Origin: Oopsacas minuta
Taxonomy: Eukaryota; Porifera; Hexactinellida; Lyssacinosida; Leucopsacidae
Assembly (NCBI GenBank): GCA_024704765.1
Contig: JAKMXF010000335.1
Span: 208,141 to 272,140 of the forward strand
DNA: 64,000 nucleotides
Reading direction: 5' to 3'
Made by a program: the position numbers and the translations under genes. Below the pieces are notes generated by a model that saw only the letters and a list, made by a program, of their open reading frames with translations, did not search any database and had not been told where the DNA came from. This document shows, in pieces, positions 12,201 through 25,100 of the stretch (its first letter is position 1; the number at the start of each line of letters is the position of its first letter).

Positions 12201-14011
12201 GCTATTAATTTGGCCTTTCAAAGTTCAAACGTTACGTAACGCAAATTCCCTAAATTAGTCACGCTTTTTGCCCGTTTTCTAATACCAAAAGAATGCGGCT
12301 GTCACACTTCGGAAAAGACAATAAATTTGCAAATATAAGCGAGAATCAGAAATAAAATGTACTGAAATACACGATACACTTGCAAATATTGAGATATTTA
12401 TTTATCAAATATATTCTTATAGACAGCAACATATTTTCGGTGGAAATAGAACAAAATGAGACTTCAGAAAGACTGAAGCTATCAGGGGGCTATAACTTAA
12501 TCCTACTAAATGATGGAATACAGCTTACGACACAGGACAGTAAAAGAGTCATATACTTCTGGCATGTTAAAGTGCTTAGAAGATTTGGATCATCAAATAG
12601 CCGATTTTCAATTGAATCTGGAAGGAGTAGTCAAAGTGGCGTCGGTAATTTTGTTTTTTTCACTCCAAGTTGTAAACTAATCAATGAAAAGGTCACCGAT
12701 ATGACTGAGCGTATAAAACATAATAAGAGTTCAGGTGACGTAGTTAGGATTGAGTCAAGGACAACTCCCACAGACATATCTCCACTTACTCAAACACATA
12801 GTGCAACTAGGGTTCAGACATCAATTGCAAGCGAAAAATTCGCCCAAAAAGAACGCGAGTATCCCAAAGAAAGTATTCGGCCAAATCCAATTTCAAGTGT
12901 AGATTCTTTGAACGAGAATGCATTCTATCCAATTAGAGTTAACAATGAAAGAGAAAAGAATCTTATAACAACGAAAAAAAGTTTACCTCCGGAATCTGGG
13001 AATATCAGCGATTATAGTTTGAATGAAATACAGAAAAAACCGCTTATAAAGATTCGTTCATCACAAACAAGTGATGCAGATTCAAACACTATTGAATTGA
13101 ATACAAAACCAACTACAGTACATATAGACAGGCCAGATTATGTGAATTTTGAATCCTACTTAAGAGCAACTGCAGATGTTCAAGACCCTTCAATAAGTGA
13201 TGCCCAAACTCCAATGAACGCCGAAGATTATCGTAAAATGTTGCCAATTGCATTCGAAAGGATGCGAAGCGAATCTGAACCAACTCCACCCAAAATTTGT
13301 CTACCAAGGGAAGATTCCAATAGCATGTATGTAAATTTGCAAAATATCCTACCAGCAAATCCTGATGATAAAATACCTATGGCCAGGGAATACCAATCAA
13401 ATTCTGTTGAGAACTTAAGAATGTCACCAGAAAGGCCTTCTCATATGCAAAAATCCGTTCACTCTCTTAGCACACAAAATCTAGCAGGCTTAAGTGGAAA
13501 TCAGGACTTTGAAATACCGAGTGATACAAATTTACAACCAACAGCCCTGCCAAAGTCGTTAAGCTTAATGCAAATAACTCACAGACAAGGACAGCCCCAA
13601 CAACAACAACAATATTATCCGCCACAGCAGCAACAATTCTATCCACAACATCCATGTCTTCATCCTCCTACTTTTATTCCACAACAATTCCATACCGAAC
13701 CAAACCAGCAGCAATATCCAAGGGGTGTTGATAGATTTTATCAACAGCCACCACAACAGCAAATTGATACACACAGACAAGTTATGTATCAGACAAACAC
13801 AGAATTCCCCTATTTACAACAACTAAGACTACCGTATGCCCCTTCTGTCTGCCCTCCAGATTCATTTCAACCTACACGCCAATATCCCAGATCTGCTCCC
13901 TCATCAGGAATGATAGATGCAGTACAAAGACCGGCAATACGAGATGTATATCCCTGTAGCGCTCCAAACACCGGGAGTCATTCTATGCAAAGAGATATCT
14001 ACAAGCCCTAA
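9250..14011 (+). CDS. DOK-family docking protein (PH + PTB adaptor)
   Basis: Three exons join in phase: 9250-9342, 11554-12031, 12423-14011, giving 719 aa. It is a predicted cytosolic/membrane-associated adaptor downstream of tyrosine kinases. Residues about 5-125 form a PH domain, starting KEGFVKVLSGEK and ending near WISYIKRN. Residues about 180-290 form an IRS-type PTB domain: FSVEIEQNETSERLKLSGGY, FWHVKVLRRFG, then FSIESGRSSQSGVGNFVFFT. This closely follows the DOK order, including the Arg pair. The rest is a long disordered tail with two YVN[F/L] motifs (Tyr430, Tyr493), matching the Grb2 SH2 consensus YxN, then a Gln/Pro-rich segment from about residue 585. The PH + PTB + tyrosine-tail layout fits DOK better than IRS or FRS2. 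The tail is longer than in vertebrate DOKs. The first intron is unusually long (2.2 kb). Confidence 0.9.
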
Positions 14012-14269
14012 TAGATCTGAAATAGAAAAGCCAACTATATTAATAAGCTTATTTAATTAGGAATTAGTATTGTCTGTAGGTTAAATAATTGGCTATATTC
14101 TGCATGCTATGCAAACTGCTTTTTGTTTTGATATTTGGCTCTTATGTTCATTAATAATTATATTTGCTCCCAGATTATTCTTATTAATTCAGAATTCGCT
14201 TGCTAGAGCTGCGCGGCTTTCGACAGCATTAACCTCGGCACTTCGTGCCTCAAAATGAACAAAGTATAA

Positions 14270-14275
14270 AATAAA
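14270..14275 (+). terminator. Polyadenylation signal of the DOK-like gene
   Basis: AATAAA about 260 bases after the stop codon. The assignment is by position. Confidence 0.45.
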
Positions 14276-14940
14276 TGATAAAAACGTGAAAATTGGATTC
14301 AGTGATATATTTCTCAACTTTTATCGAACTATGTTTACTTTCTTGATAAACACCATAAATGTATAGTATACGAAATTCGAGTCCAGCATTCTACTAACCT
14401 TTTCTTCACAACGGAAAAACAATCAGACAACAATTCATGATAAATATTACATATCAATACCGTAATTTCCTGTATCGCAATTTTAAAACGAACAATCTAA
14501 TCATTATCTGAACTGAAAGTTAGTGAAATTCGAAAAATACCAATCCCATTCGTTTTTAATATTCCTTTTCCAAAGCAATTTCTATATGATTTTTCGAAAA
14601 TCACATCATTAACATATAAATTACAACCATAATATTATCTACACTGAAAGTACCGATAGAATTATGGTAGCAATACATGTGAGACACTAAAACAATACTT
14701 AAAGATTCAGTTACAATTTTCGAAGACAATTAGTAATATTTTTGGCAAAATCAGGGAAGTGCTAGTTATTATTCATCTGCAAATTATTGAATATTGTATA
14801 CGTGATTGTTGCAATAATGTATTTTTAAGAAACAATGAAATCATAAAAATGTAGACGTTTGTCCTAGCAAAGGAAGTGGAAGGTTTGCTGACAATATTTC
14901 GTCACATTTGTGAATGTAACAGTAACAGTAACAACCAAGT

Positions 14941-15080
14941 ACAGTGTAACCTCCACAAAGGAGATGCAAGGGACGCAGAAATACTACCCCATTTCTACTA
15001 AATTCTCCATTTATGGAGGTTCAATTGTTTGGGACAAAGAATCCGCTATTTCTCATACCCGTTTCCACCTTTTGTGAGTC
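14941..15080 (+). repeat. MITE family B copy
   Basis: It starts ACAGTGTAACCTCCACAAA and contains the 'gggacgcagaaatactacc' block, 'atggaggttcaa' and 'tttccacc', in the same order as the other family B copies. The right end is decayed. Confidence 0.75.
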
Positions 15081-15341
15081 GGTATTATTGTATAGCTTCA
15101 CTTTTCGGTCCCGTTGCGAACGTGTTAACCTTCCTAAACTAACCAATTTGATAAGCAAATAGAAATATCACATAAATATTATATAATTAGCATTTAACTA
15201 TATAAATATGACTGAATTGGAACAAAAATAGAAAAATATATATTTTGTGTATTTAGTATAGCAACTACACACTGTAGCCATTAGGAGCTCTTATAAGCTA
15301 AATAATCTGTAAAAAAGGGAAAATACAAAAATAAGTCAAAT

Positions 15342-18300
15342 TTAAAAATCTCTATCCCAACCAGAGAGGTCTTCTGGTATTTCATCGCGGTCGATTGGGG
15401 CTGGAGCGGGATCGAAATTCGCAGTGTCTGAATCAGATTTAATTATAGGAACATACGGGGGTTTTACTTTATGCTTTACTAAGCCATCCCAGTCAAATCC
15501 CTGAAACCAACGATGCACGCGAATATCTTTCAAACCATGACGTTGATAGCCAAGTCTCTCAGCTGGATTATCCCTACATAACTTGTGCACTAAATGGTTA
15601 GCAGTTCGGGGAACCCTGCGAGGGAACTCAATGCTCTCTATTCCTCTCAAAATCATGTTGTATGTCTTCATCGCATCATGAGCTATAATAAGATATAAAT
15701 GGTGATAATGACAGTAATTATAGCTGATGAGCTTTGTAATAAAAATTCTAGCCAAAGTTTAATTGTTAAACACAAGGTATATTCAGATGTTAGCGGCCTA
15801 ATGGCGCCAGTTGCCGTTTAGGGTATCTGAAAAGCTGAATGATATCCTGCATTTAAGAATATCTCCTCTAATTTACTTAAAATATACAAGATGCTAAAAA
15901 CCAAATTTTACACGTTTTCTTATAGTAAAAGCTCTGAATGATATAGTGTAACCTCCACATACGGGTGTTAGAGACGCCAAAAATGCTACCTTATTTCCCC
16001 GGTTGTAAAGGTTCATCTATATGTGACTAGGAATTCTATCTATTTATTTTTCACTCCGTTTCTAGAAGTTCCCGGTTTACACAGGTTTGTGGAGGTTACA
16101 CTGCAATCTGAATAATACGTGGCATTAAGTACTAACCTTGGAAAGGAGGAGTCCCTGTCAACAACTCAAATATTAGAATGCCAAGTGAATAATAATCTGC
16201 TGCATAATCATGTCCCCTGTTCAGAATAATCTCGGGAGCGACATACTCCGGAGTACCACAGAATGTCCAAGTCTTGGTACCACCAAAACCTATATGTTTA
16301 GCGAAACCGAAATCTGTTAGTTTTACATACCCATCCTTATCGAATAGCAAATTTTCAGGTTTCAAGTCTCTGTATATAATTCCACGGTCATGTAAGTACT
16401 GCAGAGCTTCTACTACGCAGCCAATAATGAATTTAGTCATTTGCTCAGGGAAGTGACCTCTATCTCGTAATAAGGTCCATACTTCTCCACCGAGACATAC
16501 TTCCATTAGCATATATAGGTAACGGGAATCTTTGAAAGTTTTGTAGAGTCTATAAGATAGTATTTGTTCAGAATACAGTTAGTACGAATGCCAAGTTACA
16601 GGAAACATGTTCGTGTAATCCGAAACTAATGTTAACTGGTGTTAATTGTAAAAATCCATTGAAAGGTTGTTCTTACTAACCAGAAATTATTCACAGTATT
16701 TGGCTAACGAGGTTCTACCATATATAATTCTATAGAATGATATGAAAATATTACTATAGAGAAGTTAGAGGGTATCGTTAACTTCATGCACAATATTTGT
16801 ACAAATTATCTCTATACAATAAGATTGCAACTATGGAGCAAATCTACAGTGGATAACTTGAAAATCTAAATGAAGTCGCAAAAGAATACAATGGGACAGT
16901 CAAAATATGTAAATTAGCACTATGTAGGCGAAGTTATTCCAGTTGGTGCCGAAAATAGTATTTTCCCCCATCAGATTCAACTATAACTTACTGGCATATA
17001 AACGGGCTAGAAGATTGCAACATAATAGACTTCTCATTGAAGATATGCTCTTGCTGTCTAGTCTCTACTATCTGTACTTTACTTAAACATTTCAATGCAT
17101 AAGTTTTCTTATTTCCTTTGAATTCTACCAACTCTACTCGCCCAAATCCTCCCATTCCCAGTGTCTGTATAAATACTAGATCAGATAGAGATACACTACG
17201 TAGTGGTTCTGGGATATCCTGATCTTGTGATTGAGCACGAGGAGGATAGGTCTTCTCTTTTATCTCAGAGATATCTCCGATTAGAGTTAAGAAATAGTCT
17301 CTGGAGAAATATGGATATAAAGTACATTCAACAGCTAATAATTAATTTAAACTCGAAAAATGTAAAATCAGCTGTTCCCAACCTTTTTCACCAGTGGACC
17401 CCTCCCATACAAATTTTTGAATCCTGTGGACCTCTTCCTATCGTCCGTGGACCACCAAGGACCACCAATTTCCAAGCTTGTCAACTCTATCAAATACACT
17501 TATAATGAAAATACCTTTCTAACGTGAGACAGGATACATTAGCTAGAGCTTTCACATTAGCTGTCCTGACTCTCTCATGAGGTGTTTTACCCATCAGAGC
17601 TATCTCACCAAAGAATTCTCCACTGCATAGTGTTCTTATCTCATTACCTTCTTGATCTACTACTACTCTACCCTCACTGATTATGAAGAACGTCTCACCT
17701 AGAAGTTTAACAATAATTATAATTCGTTTTGTAGAAATTGTTACCTTTTGGAAAACTATGGATAAATGTACAAATGACAAGGTTAGAGTGTGTGTATTTA
17801 CCCACGAATGTAGACCCCCTATGCCAATTTTCACATATCCTGTGGACCCATGAAACCCAGTTTGTGAACCACTGTACTCGAATATCCCACAATCACAAAT
17901 AATATACACATACCTAATGTCCCTTCTCGTATAATGAATTCTCCTTCCTGATATATTTCATCCTCCAATGCATCAGCCAACTTCATAAGATTATTATCAT
18001 CTACTCCTTTCAGGAAATGAACTGTCTTCAAAAAGCCTAGCTTTGCGTTATGCTTAACCATGGATGTTTGCATCATTATTTGTTGGAAAGCTTTTCTCTC
18101 TAGGGCCCAAACAGTACACGCGGTTTGTGCAGTGATAGTAGCAGTACGTGGGCATTTGTATAGGATAGCCAGCTCACCAAATACCTTTCCTACACCCATG
18201 TTACCACGTGACACACCATTTTTCGTCACCTCAACTTCTCCACCGGATATGACATATAAATGTGTGCCGACAGCTCCTTCTTTACATATTATATCGCCAT

Positions 18301-19244
18301 TCTTGAATGTACGTGACGTCATGCATTCTACAATTTGTTCTATTTGTTCCTGAAAGAGAAAGATTTATTAAATAGTATAAGTTCTAAGATCTAAGCGCTA
18401 TCTCCACTAATCTCTGAGAAATAGGTGATGAAATGTTCTACTCCATGATAATACATTGGAAATTGGAATAGTACTAACTTTATGTAGATGTTGTAGGAAA
18501 TCATTGTTCTTAATAGCCCCTGTTATAAGTTTCTTATTATTGAAGTCTTTATGCTCTGTTTTGAGTTTAGTAGGAGATGCTATAGTAGTAGGTTCTGCTG
18601 ATACTCCTTCTCTCTTGATTCTCTTATCATCTGGCTAATAAGTGAAGGAAATATTTAAAGAAATTCGTGTTCGGACCAAGAGCTGGCATAAAATCGACAA
18701 AGTCAGGATAGAAAGGATCATGTCTTAAGAACTGCACTTTCCTTTATGTTCGACCAACTGCAGTTTGCCGGATCAAGAACAAGTCTATATACTTTTGACT
18801 TTGGGCATGAACATGAATATGGCATAGACTTTTAGTTTAGGCATGAAGATGGTATCAACTTTGCTTTGGGCACATAATATGGCAACACCGAGTCCAACTG
18901 TCTTTCTCTCAGAGCGTGAAAATTTGGGTTTTTTATAGCTGTCGAATAATAAAATAAAATAGCCTGCAAAACAAACTCACAATAAGATGACTAATTTCAA
19001 TTGGCAACATTGTAATATTGGAATCTGGGGGAAATTTTAATTTCCCTTCGTTTGCTTTGAGAATGGTCGAAAGGACATCTCTATACTTATCAAGATCTGC
19101 ATTCAACTTAGAAATACGTTCATCTTTCTTGACTAATTGGTTCGTTTTTGAAGCTAGTTCATCCTTCAAGTTGTTCACTTCTTTCTTCAACTCTTGTAAC
19201 TGTTCAGCTTTTAGGATCAATTGTCCTCTAAGATCAACTTCCAT
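15342..19244 (-). CDS. cGMP-dependent protein kinase (PKG)
   Basis: Seven exons, read leftwards, join in phase: 19244-18981, 18634-18479, 18349-17914, 17698-17515, 17300-16992, 16549-16137, 15682-15342; 700 aa. It is a cytosolic Ser/Thr kinase activated by cGMP. Order: an N-terminal leucine-zipper coiled coil (about 1-65); an autoinhibitory segment [13 protein letters not shown] (about 92-104), like the vertebrate PKG-I pseudosubstrate; cNMP-binding domain A with [16 protein letters not shown] (about 197-212); domain B with [20 protein letters not shown]; then the kinase. Both cNMP sites have Thr after the key Arg, the residue linked to cGMP preference. The kinase has GMGGFGRV (395-402), Lys417, [14 protein letters not shown] and [12 protein letters not shown], and ends SGWDRDF, almost the PKG-I terminus. 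All catalytic residues are present. Length matches PKG-I (about 670-690 aa). It is head-to-head with RPL13A, 1.5 kb apart. Confidence 0.97.
15943..16102 (+). repeat. MITE family B, full copy in the last PKG intron
   Basis: Its ends are 'tagtgtaacctccaca' and 'tgtggaggttacactg', inverted copies of each other. The interior carries 'gacgccaaaaatgctacc' and 'gtgactaggaattctatc'. It occupies much of intron 15683-16136. Confidence 0.8.
17371..17480 (+). repeat. hAT-like MITE (family D) in a PKG intron
   Basis: It reads 'cagctgttcccaacctttt', 'caccagtggacccctccc', 'tcctgtggacctc' and 'cgtccgtggaccaccaag', the family D order. The intron is 17301-17514. Confidence 0.7.
17765..17880 (+). repeat. hAT-like MITE (family D), decayed, in a PKG intron
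   Basis: It keeps 'gtagaccccctatgccaat', 'cacatatcctgtggaccc' and an inverted end 'gtttgtgaaccactgt'. The left end is not clear. The intron is 17699-17913. Confidence 0.55.
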
Positions 19245-19292
19245 CTAATTATTCTAAATTTCTGCTGTAAAAAATTTTTAAATTTTAATGTG

Positions 19293-19432
19293 TACAGTGG
19301 TTTTCGTAACTAAATAGTAATAAGCAAGTTTTTTCAGGGACTTAAGGGTCCTTTTCGTAATGGAAATAATTCCTCTAATAGCAAGGGAGATTCGTGCAAA
19401 TTACTACTTGTTAATTGATGAACTCCACTGTA
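19293..19432 (+). repeat. MITE family C copy
   Basis: The ends are ACAGTGG... and ...GAACTCCACTGT. It contains 'cagggacttaagggtcc', 'aaataattcctctaatagca' and 'gggagattcgtgcaaatt', all shared with the copies at 41973 and 62155. Confidence 0.8.
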
Positions 19433-19737
19433 TATAATTTCGAAAGTAGTTTGGATTGTTTATTAGCAATCGTGAATGCTGTCTACGTCCAAATGGGCAA
19501 AAATCAACACAATAATTGAGAGTTGAATGACGAAAGTATGACTAACCTCTGCATAAATCATGAACTAGAATGTTTATATAACGTTTCCATAGAAACACTG
19601 TCACGCAATTCACAATAATCAAGCCATATGATATCTACGTATATATGATTTCGTCCGGCGGGAATTCAAACTTATCATCAAGGTAGAGCAAATGCTTTTT
19701 TCGAAATAGTGATGGCTAAAATACTACATGTACTTGC

Positions 19738-19897
19738 AGTTTAGTCAACTCCGGTTATATCGAAGCTCAAGGGACCGCGATATTTACTTCGATATGAGCG
19801 GATTTTGAATCTGTTTGATATAACTACACATATATTATTTTGACGGTTTGGGGCCGTATTGTACAATTCAGTTGTTCGATGTAACGGGAGTTGATTG
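19738..19897 (+). repeat. MITE family A copy
   Basis: It starts near 'agtcaactccggttatatcg', contains 'gaagctcaagggaccgcgat' and 'ttgacggtttggggcc', and ends 'gtaacgggagttgattgt', an inverted copy of the start. Confidence 0.8.
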
Positions 19898-20448
19898 TTT
19901 TCCCATTTATAGATTGCTTTACGGTGATTTGCTTTGTTATAGCAAACAATTGGATAGATACGTAGCTATTGGTTATTGGTGTGGTGGAATATTCAATGAG
20001 ACAATTGCGAGGGTCATTTTATGCTATAATTTCGAAATCGAAAAGGCTTATTTATAATTAATATTTTCAGAAAATTGCTTATTTATGTAATTAATTAGAT
20101 TTATAATCCTGACATAGAATCAGGTGTGTTCCGTAAGATATTTTGTAATTTTTGAAGTAGATAATTTTTGTCGAAAGTAATCTAATTTCAATAAGAATGA
20201 TTACAAAATTAGTGTGAATTATGCAATTAGGGATACTGGATATATTCAGGCGTTGGTACCTCCCAAAATGGGAGTGTCAAGATTACTTTTATTTCTGATA
20301 ACAATAATATTTTTGGAGTCAACATGCTGCTAGATACTTTTCTAATTTTATCATACTTCTCAACTCTATTGGCATTCCTGGATTTCCCCGGGGTCGTGCA
20401 CTACCCCAATTGAATTACTTACCCATTTTCAATACCTATAGTGGAGTT

Positions 20449-20525
20449 CGCCTATTAGCGGATAATATTTTGCGTGAATCTTCCTTGCAAATACGCGAAT
20501 TTGCTACTATTTACAAAAATACAAT
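20449..20525 (+). repeat. MITE family C, 5' part only
   Basis: 'tagtggagttcgcctattag' and 'acgcgaatttgctac' match the left part of family C; the right end is missing. Confidence 0.6.
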
Positions 20526-20736
20526 CTATGTCCATGAGAACAGTATATTATAGGCAGAATATAGGAATATTTTTATGTGCAAGTTACAACCCGAGATTTT
20601 AGACGTCTTTCGTGAGACTCATCCTGAAATTGAATGGTCTGTCTCTGGATTCAAAACATTATATCCAAGGAAATATGTTTATATTTGTGAAATTCATAAA
20701 TATAATTTCTGATTCCTACGTTTTAGCTAACAAAAG

Positions 20737-21964
20737 ATGAGTTTTGAGAAACAAGTATTGATAGATGCTAAGGGCCATCTATTGGGTAGATTAGCATCTG
20801 TCATAGCTAAGTCAATACTATCTGGACAGAGGATCGTAGTAGTAAGGTGAGGAGTAGGTTTATGTGTATAGTATACATCGGAAAGGGATGAACTGGGTCG
20901 GAGGCATGGGCATAGTCCCGGGGGGCGGTAAAACTCCAATAGGCTTTCTTCCAATTTATTTGACTATTGTATATTCCTCTAGATGTGAGGACATCAATCA
21001 ATCGGGTTCATTCTACCGCAACAAACTGAAGTATCTGTCTTATCTTCGTAAGAGAATGAATACTAATCCGTCACGAGGTCCTTACCACTTCAGAGCTCCT
21101 TCTCGTATCCTTTATAAGACTGTTAGAGGGATGGTACCACATAAGACTAAGCGAGGTATGATAGCTCTCAATAGACTGAGAGTATTTGAAGGTGTTCCTC
21201 CTCCGTATGATAAACAGAAGAAGATGGTAGTACCTAGTGCTCTCAGGATAACAAGACTCAAACCTTTTAGGTTTCAATAAATTTTGATAAGACTCTAGTA
21301 TCGCTTAGTTTTGGTAGGAAGGATTGTACGAGGATACAATTTTTCATGAAAATAGCACTCTGACCTACGATTTTGAGCATATAGTATAGACTTTTAGTTT
21401 TCGAGATATCGCAATGCAAAGTGGTTTATCCACAAGCATTTGGACATAATTTCAAAATATCTTTTACTATTTTCTCCATGCTCACTTTGAAATTGGTACT
21501 GTTGAAACCAAACCAACCGTTCTCATCTCATACAGCCATGGTATGAATTCCCAAGAATTATGTTAAAATTCACGGTTTCGACTATTCCTAGTTATATATT
21601 CTGTCTACCCTTCAAGGCTGTTAAAATTAGCTAATATTCGAGGTAATACTGTATACAGTGGAACCTCGTTAATACGAATTCCGGATAAGATAAGATAAAC
21701 ATATTTTAAAGTTCGTTGGTGTTCGTATTAACGAGTTTACACTGTATATCTAGGAAATACGCTGTACTAGGAAGGCTCTCTCATGAAGTAGGATGGAGAT
21801 ACAAAGATGTAGTTAGCAAACTAGAAGAGAAGAGAATCAGTAAAGGTAAGAAGTTCCACAACAGAAAACTCAAAGAGAAGAGAATAATAAGAAAGGCAGA
21901 AGAGAAGGCTAAGGATCAGCTGACTGAAATAAACCAGGGGCTTAGTAAGCTGGGTTATGCCTAG
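20737..21964 (+). CDS. RPL13A: 60S ribosomal protein L13a (uL13)
   Basis: Three exons: 20737-20846, 20983-21270, 21754-21964; 202 aa against 203 in human. It is a component of the large ribosomal subunit. The N-terminus reads [18 protein letters not shown], followed by the split VVVVRCE-type motif across intron 1. The middle holds [41 protein letters not shown] and [13 protein letters not shown], all near-identical to animal uL13. Intron 2 falls inside the [14 protein letters not shown] motif. The C-terminal exon is a basic helix rich in Lys, Arg and Glu. CCDC39 starts 181 bases after the stop in the same direction. Intron 2 (483 bp) ends with a family E repeat only a few bases before the acceptor. 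Confidence 0.98.
21654..21747 (+). repeat. MITE family E in RPL13A intron 2
   Basis: The ends are TACAGTGGAACCTCGTTAAT and its inverted, slightly changed form 'attaacgagtttacactgta'. Length is about 94 bp. It stops 6 bases before the splice acceptor at 21753. Confidence 0.85.
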
Positions 21965-22144
21965 TTACCATTAAGGGTATAAGGAATGTTAGTTTATTTG
22001 CTAGTAGGTATATTGTAGAATTATTAGTGTCAATTGTTAATTATATAATAGATGGCCAAATTAATAATTTCATTAATTGGGAAGTTGCTTATTTCCTGAA
22101 AATAGGACCACTGTATGACAAACTTGTATGATATAATATTAGCA

Positions 22145-25100
22145 ATGGATCTCAGTCGCATAACAGAGCTAGGTCTAGGTATAGGCCTAGAGGGAGGAGT
22201 GGGAGCACTGCCAGTAGCTAGTGAAGAGAACAAACAGCTACGCGCTGAGGTGCTAGAACAGTCTAGAGAGCTGAGTACTCTACGTAGAGACACACGGACA
22301 CAGAAAGATCGCGGTAGATTGTTACAGGAGCATTTAGCTCTGATACGACAGGAATTACAGCATACACAGGGACTGTTAACTGCTAGAGAAAGGGTAATTA
22401 CTATATCCGTACAGTCAAGTCCCGTTATATTGAAGCTCAAGGGACCTCGATAATTAGTTCGATATTAGTGTGAAAATTATGCCACTTTGACGGTTTGGGG
22501 CCATATTTGTACAATTTTAAACTGTTCGATCGAATTTCATAATTGTACAAATAAAATCAAAGTCAAAATATTCCATCGCTTATTTCGAAGTAATTATAAT
22601 CATCGCGGTTCCATGAGCTTCGACATAACAGGAGTTGACTGTACTCGATATGACCTCATTCCTAATGCATTTAGGTCAAAGAAGGAGAGCAGCACATGCG
22701 ATTACTAGCAGAGCGGGAGATAAGTAGGCTATCAGGTGATCATAAGAGAATAGAGGGAGAATACAGTTCTATAAATGAACGGTTAGCACAGCTTGAATCA
22801 GCTGTCTATAAAGACAAATCTAAACTGCAGCAGATATCTGAAGAAATTAATTGGGATCAACAAACACGGAATGAATGGCTTAAGAAACAGAGCAAAGAAG
22901 AGGATGACGTAATCACTATTGAGAAGTATTCTAGACAGGATGAGGCTAGGATTAAAACTCTATCTCTTGAGATGGAGAAATTGGAAGGAGAGTGCAGGGC
23001 GAGTAGGAAACAGCTGGAGGATGAAGTCACTGATACAATTAGTAAGTATAATAAGCCCATTAATTGGGCTATTTTTGTGGTAACGGATAATATATATTTT
23101 TCGGGTAATCGGTTCAACTACCATTATCTAGGAATTCTATCTATTTATTTTTCACTCTGTTACCAGAAGTTCCCCGTTTCCTCTAGGTAACCAGATAGCA
23201 CTTGACAAAGTAGCTGAAGAATACAGAGATACTCATAAGGAAAGAGAAGAGCTGTTGAAACAATGGGAAGCTATTCTAGACCAGATGAAGAGAAGAGATG
23301 GATCTATAGAACTGACAGCTAAGGAACTAGAGAGCGTTAAAACTACTATATCTGAGCAAGAGAATGCGTTAGATCAGAAGAAACAGTTTTTATTGAATGA
23401 AGAAGGTTAGAAATTATATCTACCGATGTAGGACACTGTTAATATTGTTTTAGTTCCACCGCCCGCATCAAGTTTACCTGCTACATGAATATTCTCACTC
23501 ATTTTATGAGTGACATTCAGCTACACAATATATTTACTAACTAACGGGTGAATAGTAGTGATTTTATCTTCACAGATCTCCTTTAACACGCTTAATTAAC
23601 ATATTTAGAAGTAGAATCATTGAAATATTTCCATGAATTGGACACTTATGATAACGTCATAAAATAATGAAATGCCGCCCACTCACATGCATAGATGGAC
23701 ATCATGTAGAGCTGAAACAGGTTTCTCATTAACAGGACTTTATTTACATTTCTATACAACTCAGGTAATAACGAAGAACTTGAGAAGAAACATAACATAA
23801 CAGAGAGATTGGTAGCTAAACAGAGACTGGAGTATAATGAAGCTGAATCTTCTCGTCTACAATTTCGAGATGAGTTAGAAACGCTAAAATATACAGTAGA
23901 TAGAACAGCAGCTGATCTTGAGACACTACGCGGTTAGTTAATAGTTCGTTAGATCTACTTGACTTACAGTAGAACCGCGTAGTACGAATTTCCGAATAAT
24001 ACGAACAATAGTTATTCAATTTGTATCACTCTAGTTAATCTGTACTCCGGTTAAGAAGTACACATTTCGAAGGTCCGTCCGTGTATATATTAACGAGGTT
24101 CTAGTGTATTTGGTATAAACATAAGTTCGTAACCATTATAGGAGAATGTAACCATCTGAACAGAAACGGTAAGGAACAGACACAAAAACTAACAGAAATG
24201 CAAGGTACAGTCGTAGCCCTGAGAGAGCAATTATCTAAATCTACATATTCTACACTAAGCAGTGAAGAGAGAGCTCAGAAGCTTGAATCTATACTCAAGC
24301 AGGAGGAGAATGAGATTATGGAGTCTAATAGGAAATCAGATTTATTGAGAGATAAGGAATTTAAGATTATACAGCAAGTACAGGTTAGTTAAGCCATTAA
24401 GCCAGGTTTGACGTATTTTACAAGCAGTTCTCACCCTGCGGACTCCTTAATGGTCCACGGACTACAGTAATGTGTCTACAGAATGTGTTGCCGAATTCTC
24501 GTGACGAAATTTCTTAGAGAGCATTTTGTCTGTATGTTATATACCTTGTGTTAGGAAGTGAAAGAGAAGGAAGCTACAATGCTAGGAGAGGAACAAGGAT
24601 ACAGAGCTGCGCATAGGAATTTAACTTCTAATCTACAAAAGTTGGATAAACAATCTTTGCAACAACAAGAGTTGATTTATACACAAGATTACCAGGTAAC
24701 TGATTCATAAAACATTATATCTAAGCTCAAGAGATCGTGATAATTACTTCATGTAATGGATGAAATGTGTTACTTTGACGATTTGGAACCATATTTGTAC
24801 AATTGAAGACTTCTATGAGCGCTATTTTGATATATCTGTTTTCGATATAACCGGAATTGATTGTACGTATATACACTCTTTACCGTTAGAGCTATTTCGG
24901 TCTTTACTCATCATTTGTTCCATTATTTTATCACAACAACAATATAGATAGTACAGTTAGAGAAACGATTAGGAAGACTTGAAGGAGAGACAAGTGCTGA
25001 AGAGAAGAAAGCTCTTCAAGATAAGATAACAGAGTTAAATGAAAGGAAAGACTATGAAGATAAACAAGAATTACTCCTTACTAACCAGCTTAAACGTCTA

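Larger units (their letters stand above)
14012..15341. other. Convergent intergenic region between DOK and PKG
   Basis: It holds the 3' ends of the two converging genes and one family B repeat at 14941-15080. Nothing else is recognised. Confidence 0.5.
19245..20736. other. Divergent intergenic region between PKG and RPL13A
   Basis: It must hold both promoters. It contains repeats at 19293-19432 (family C), 19738-19897 (family A) and about 20449-20525 (partial family C). I see no coding exon or clear core-promoter motif. Confidence 0.5.
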
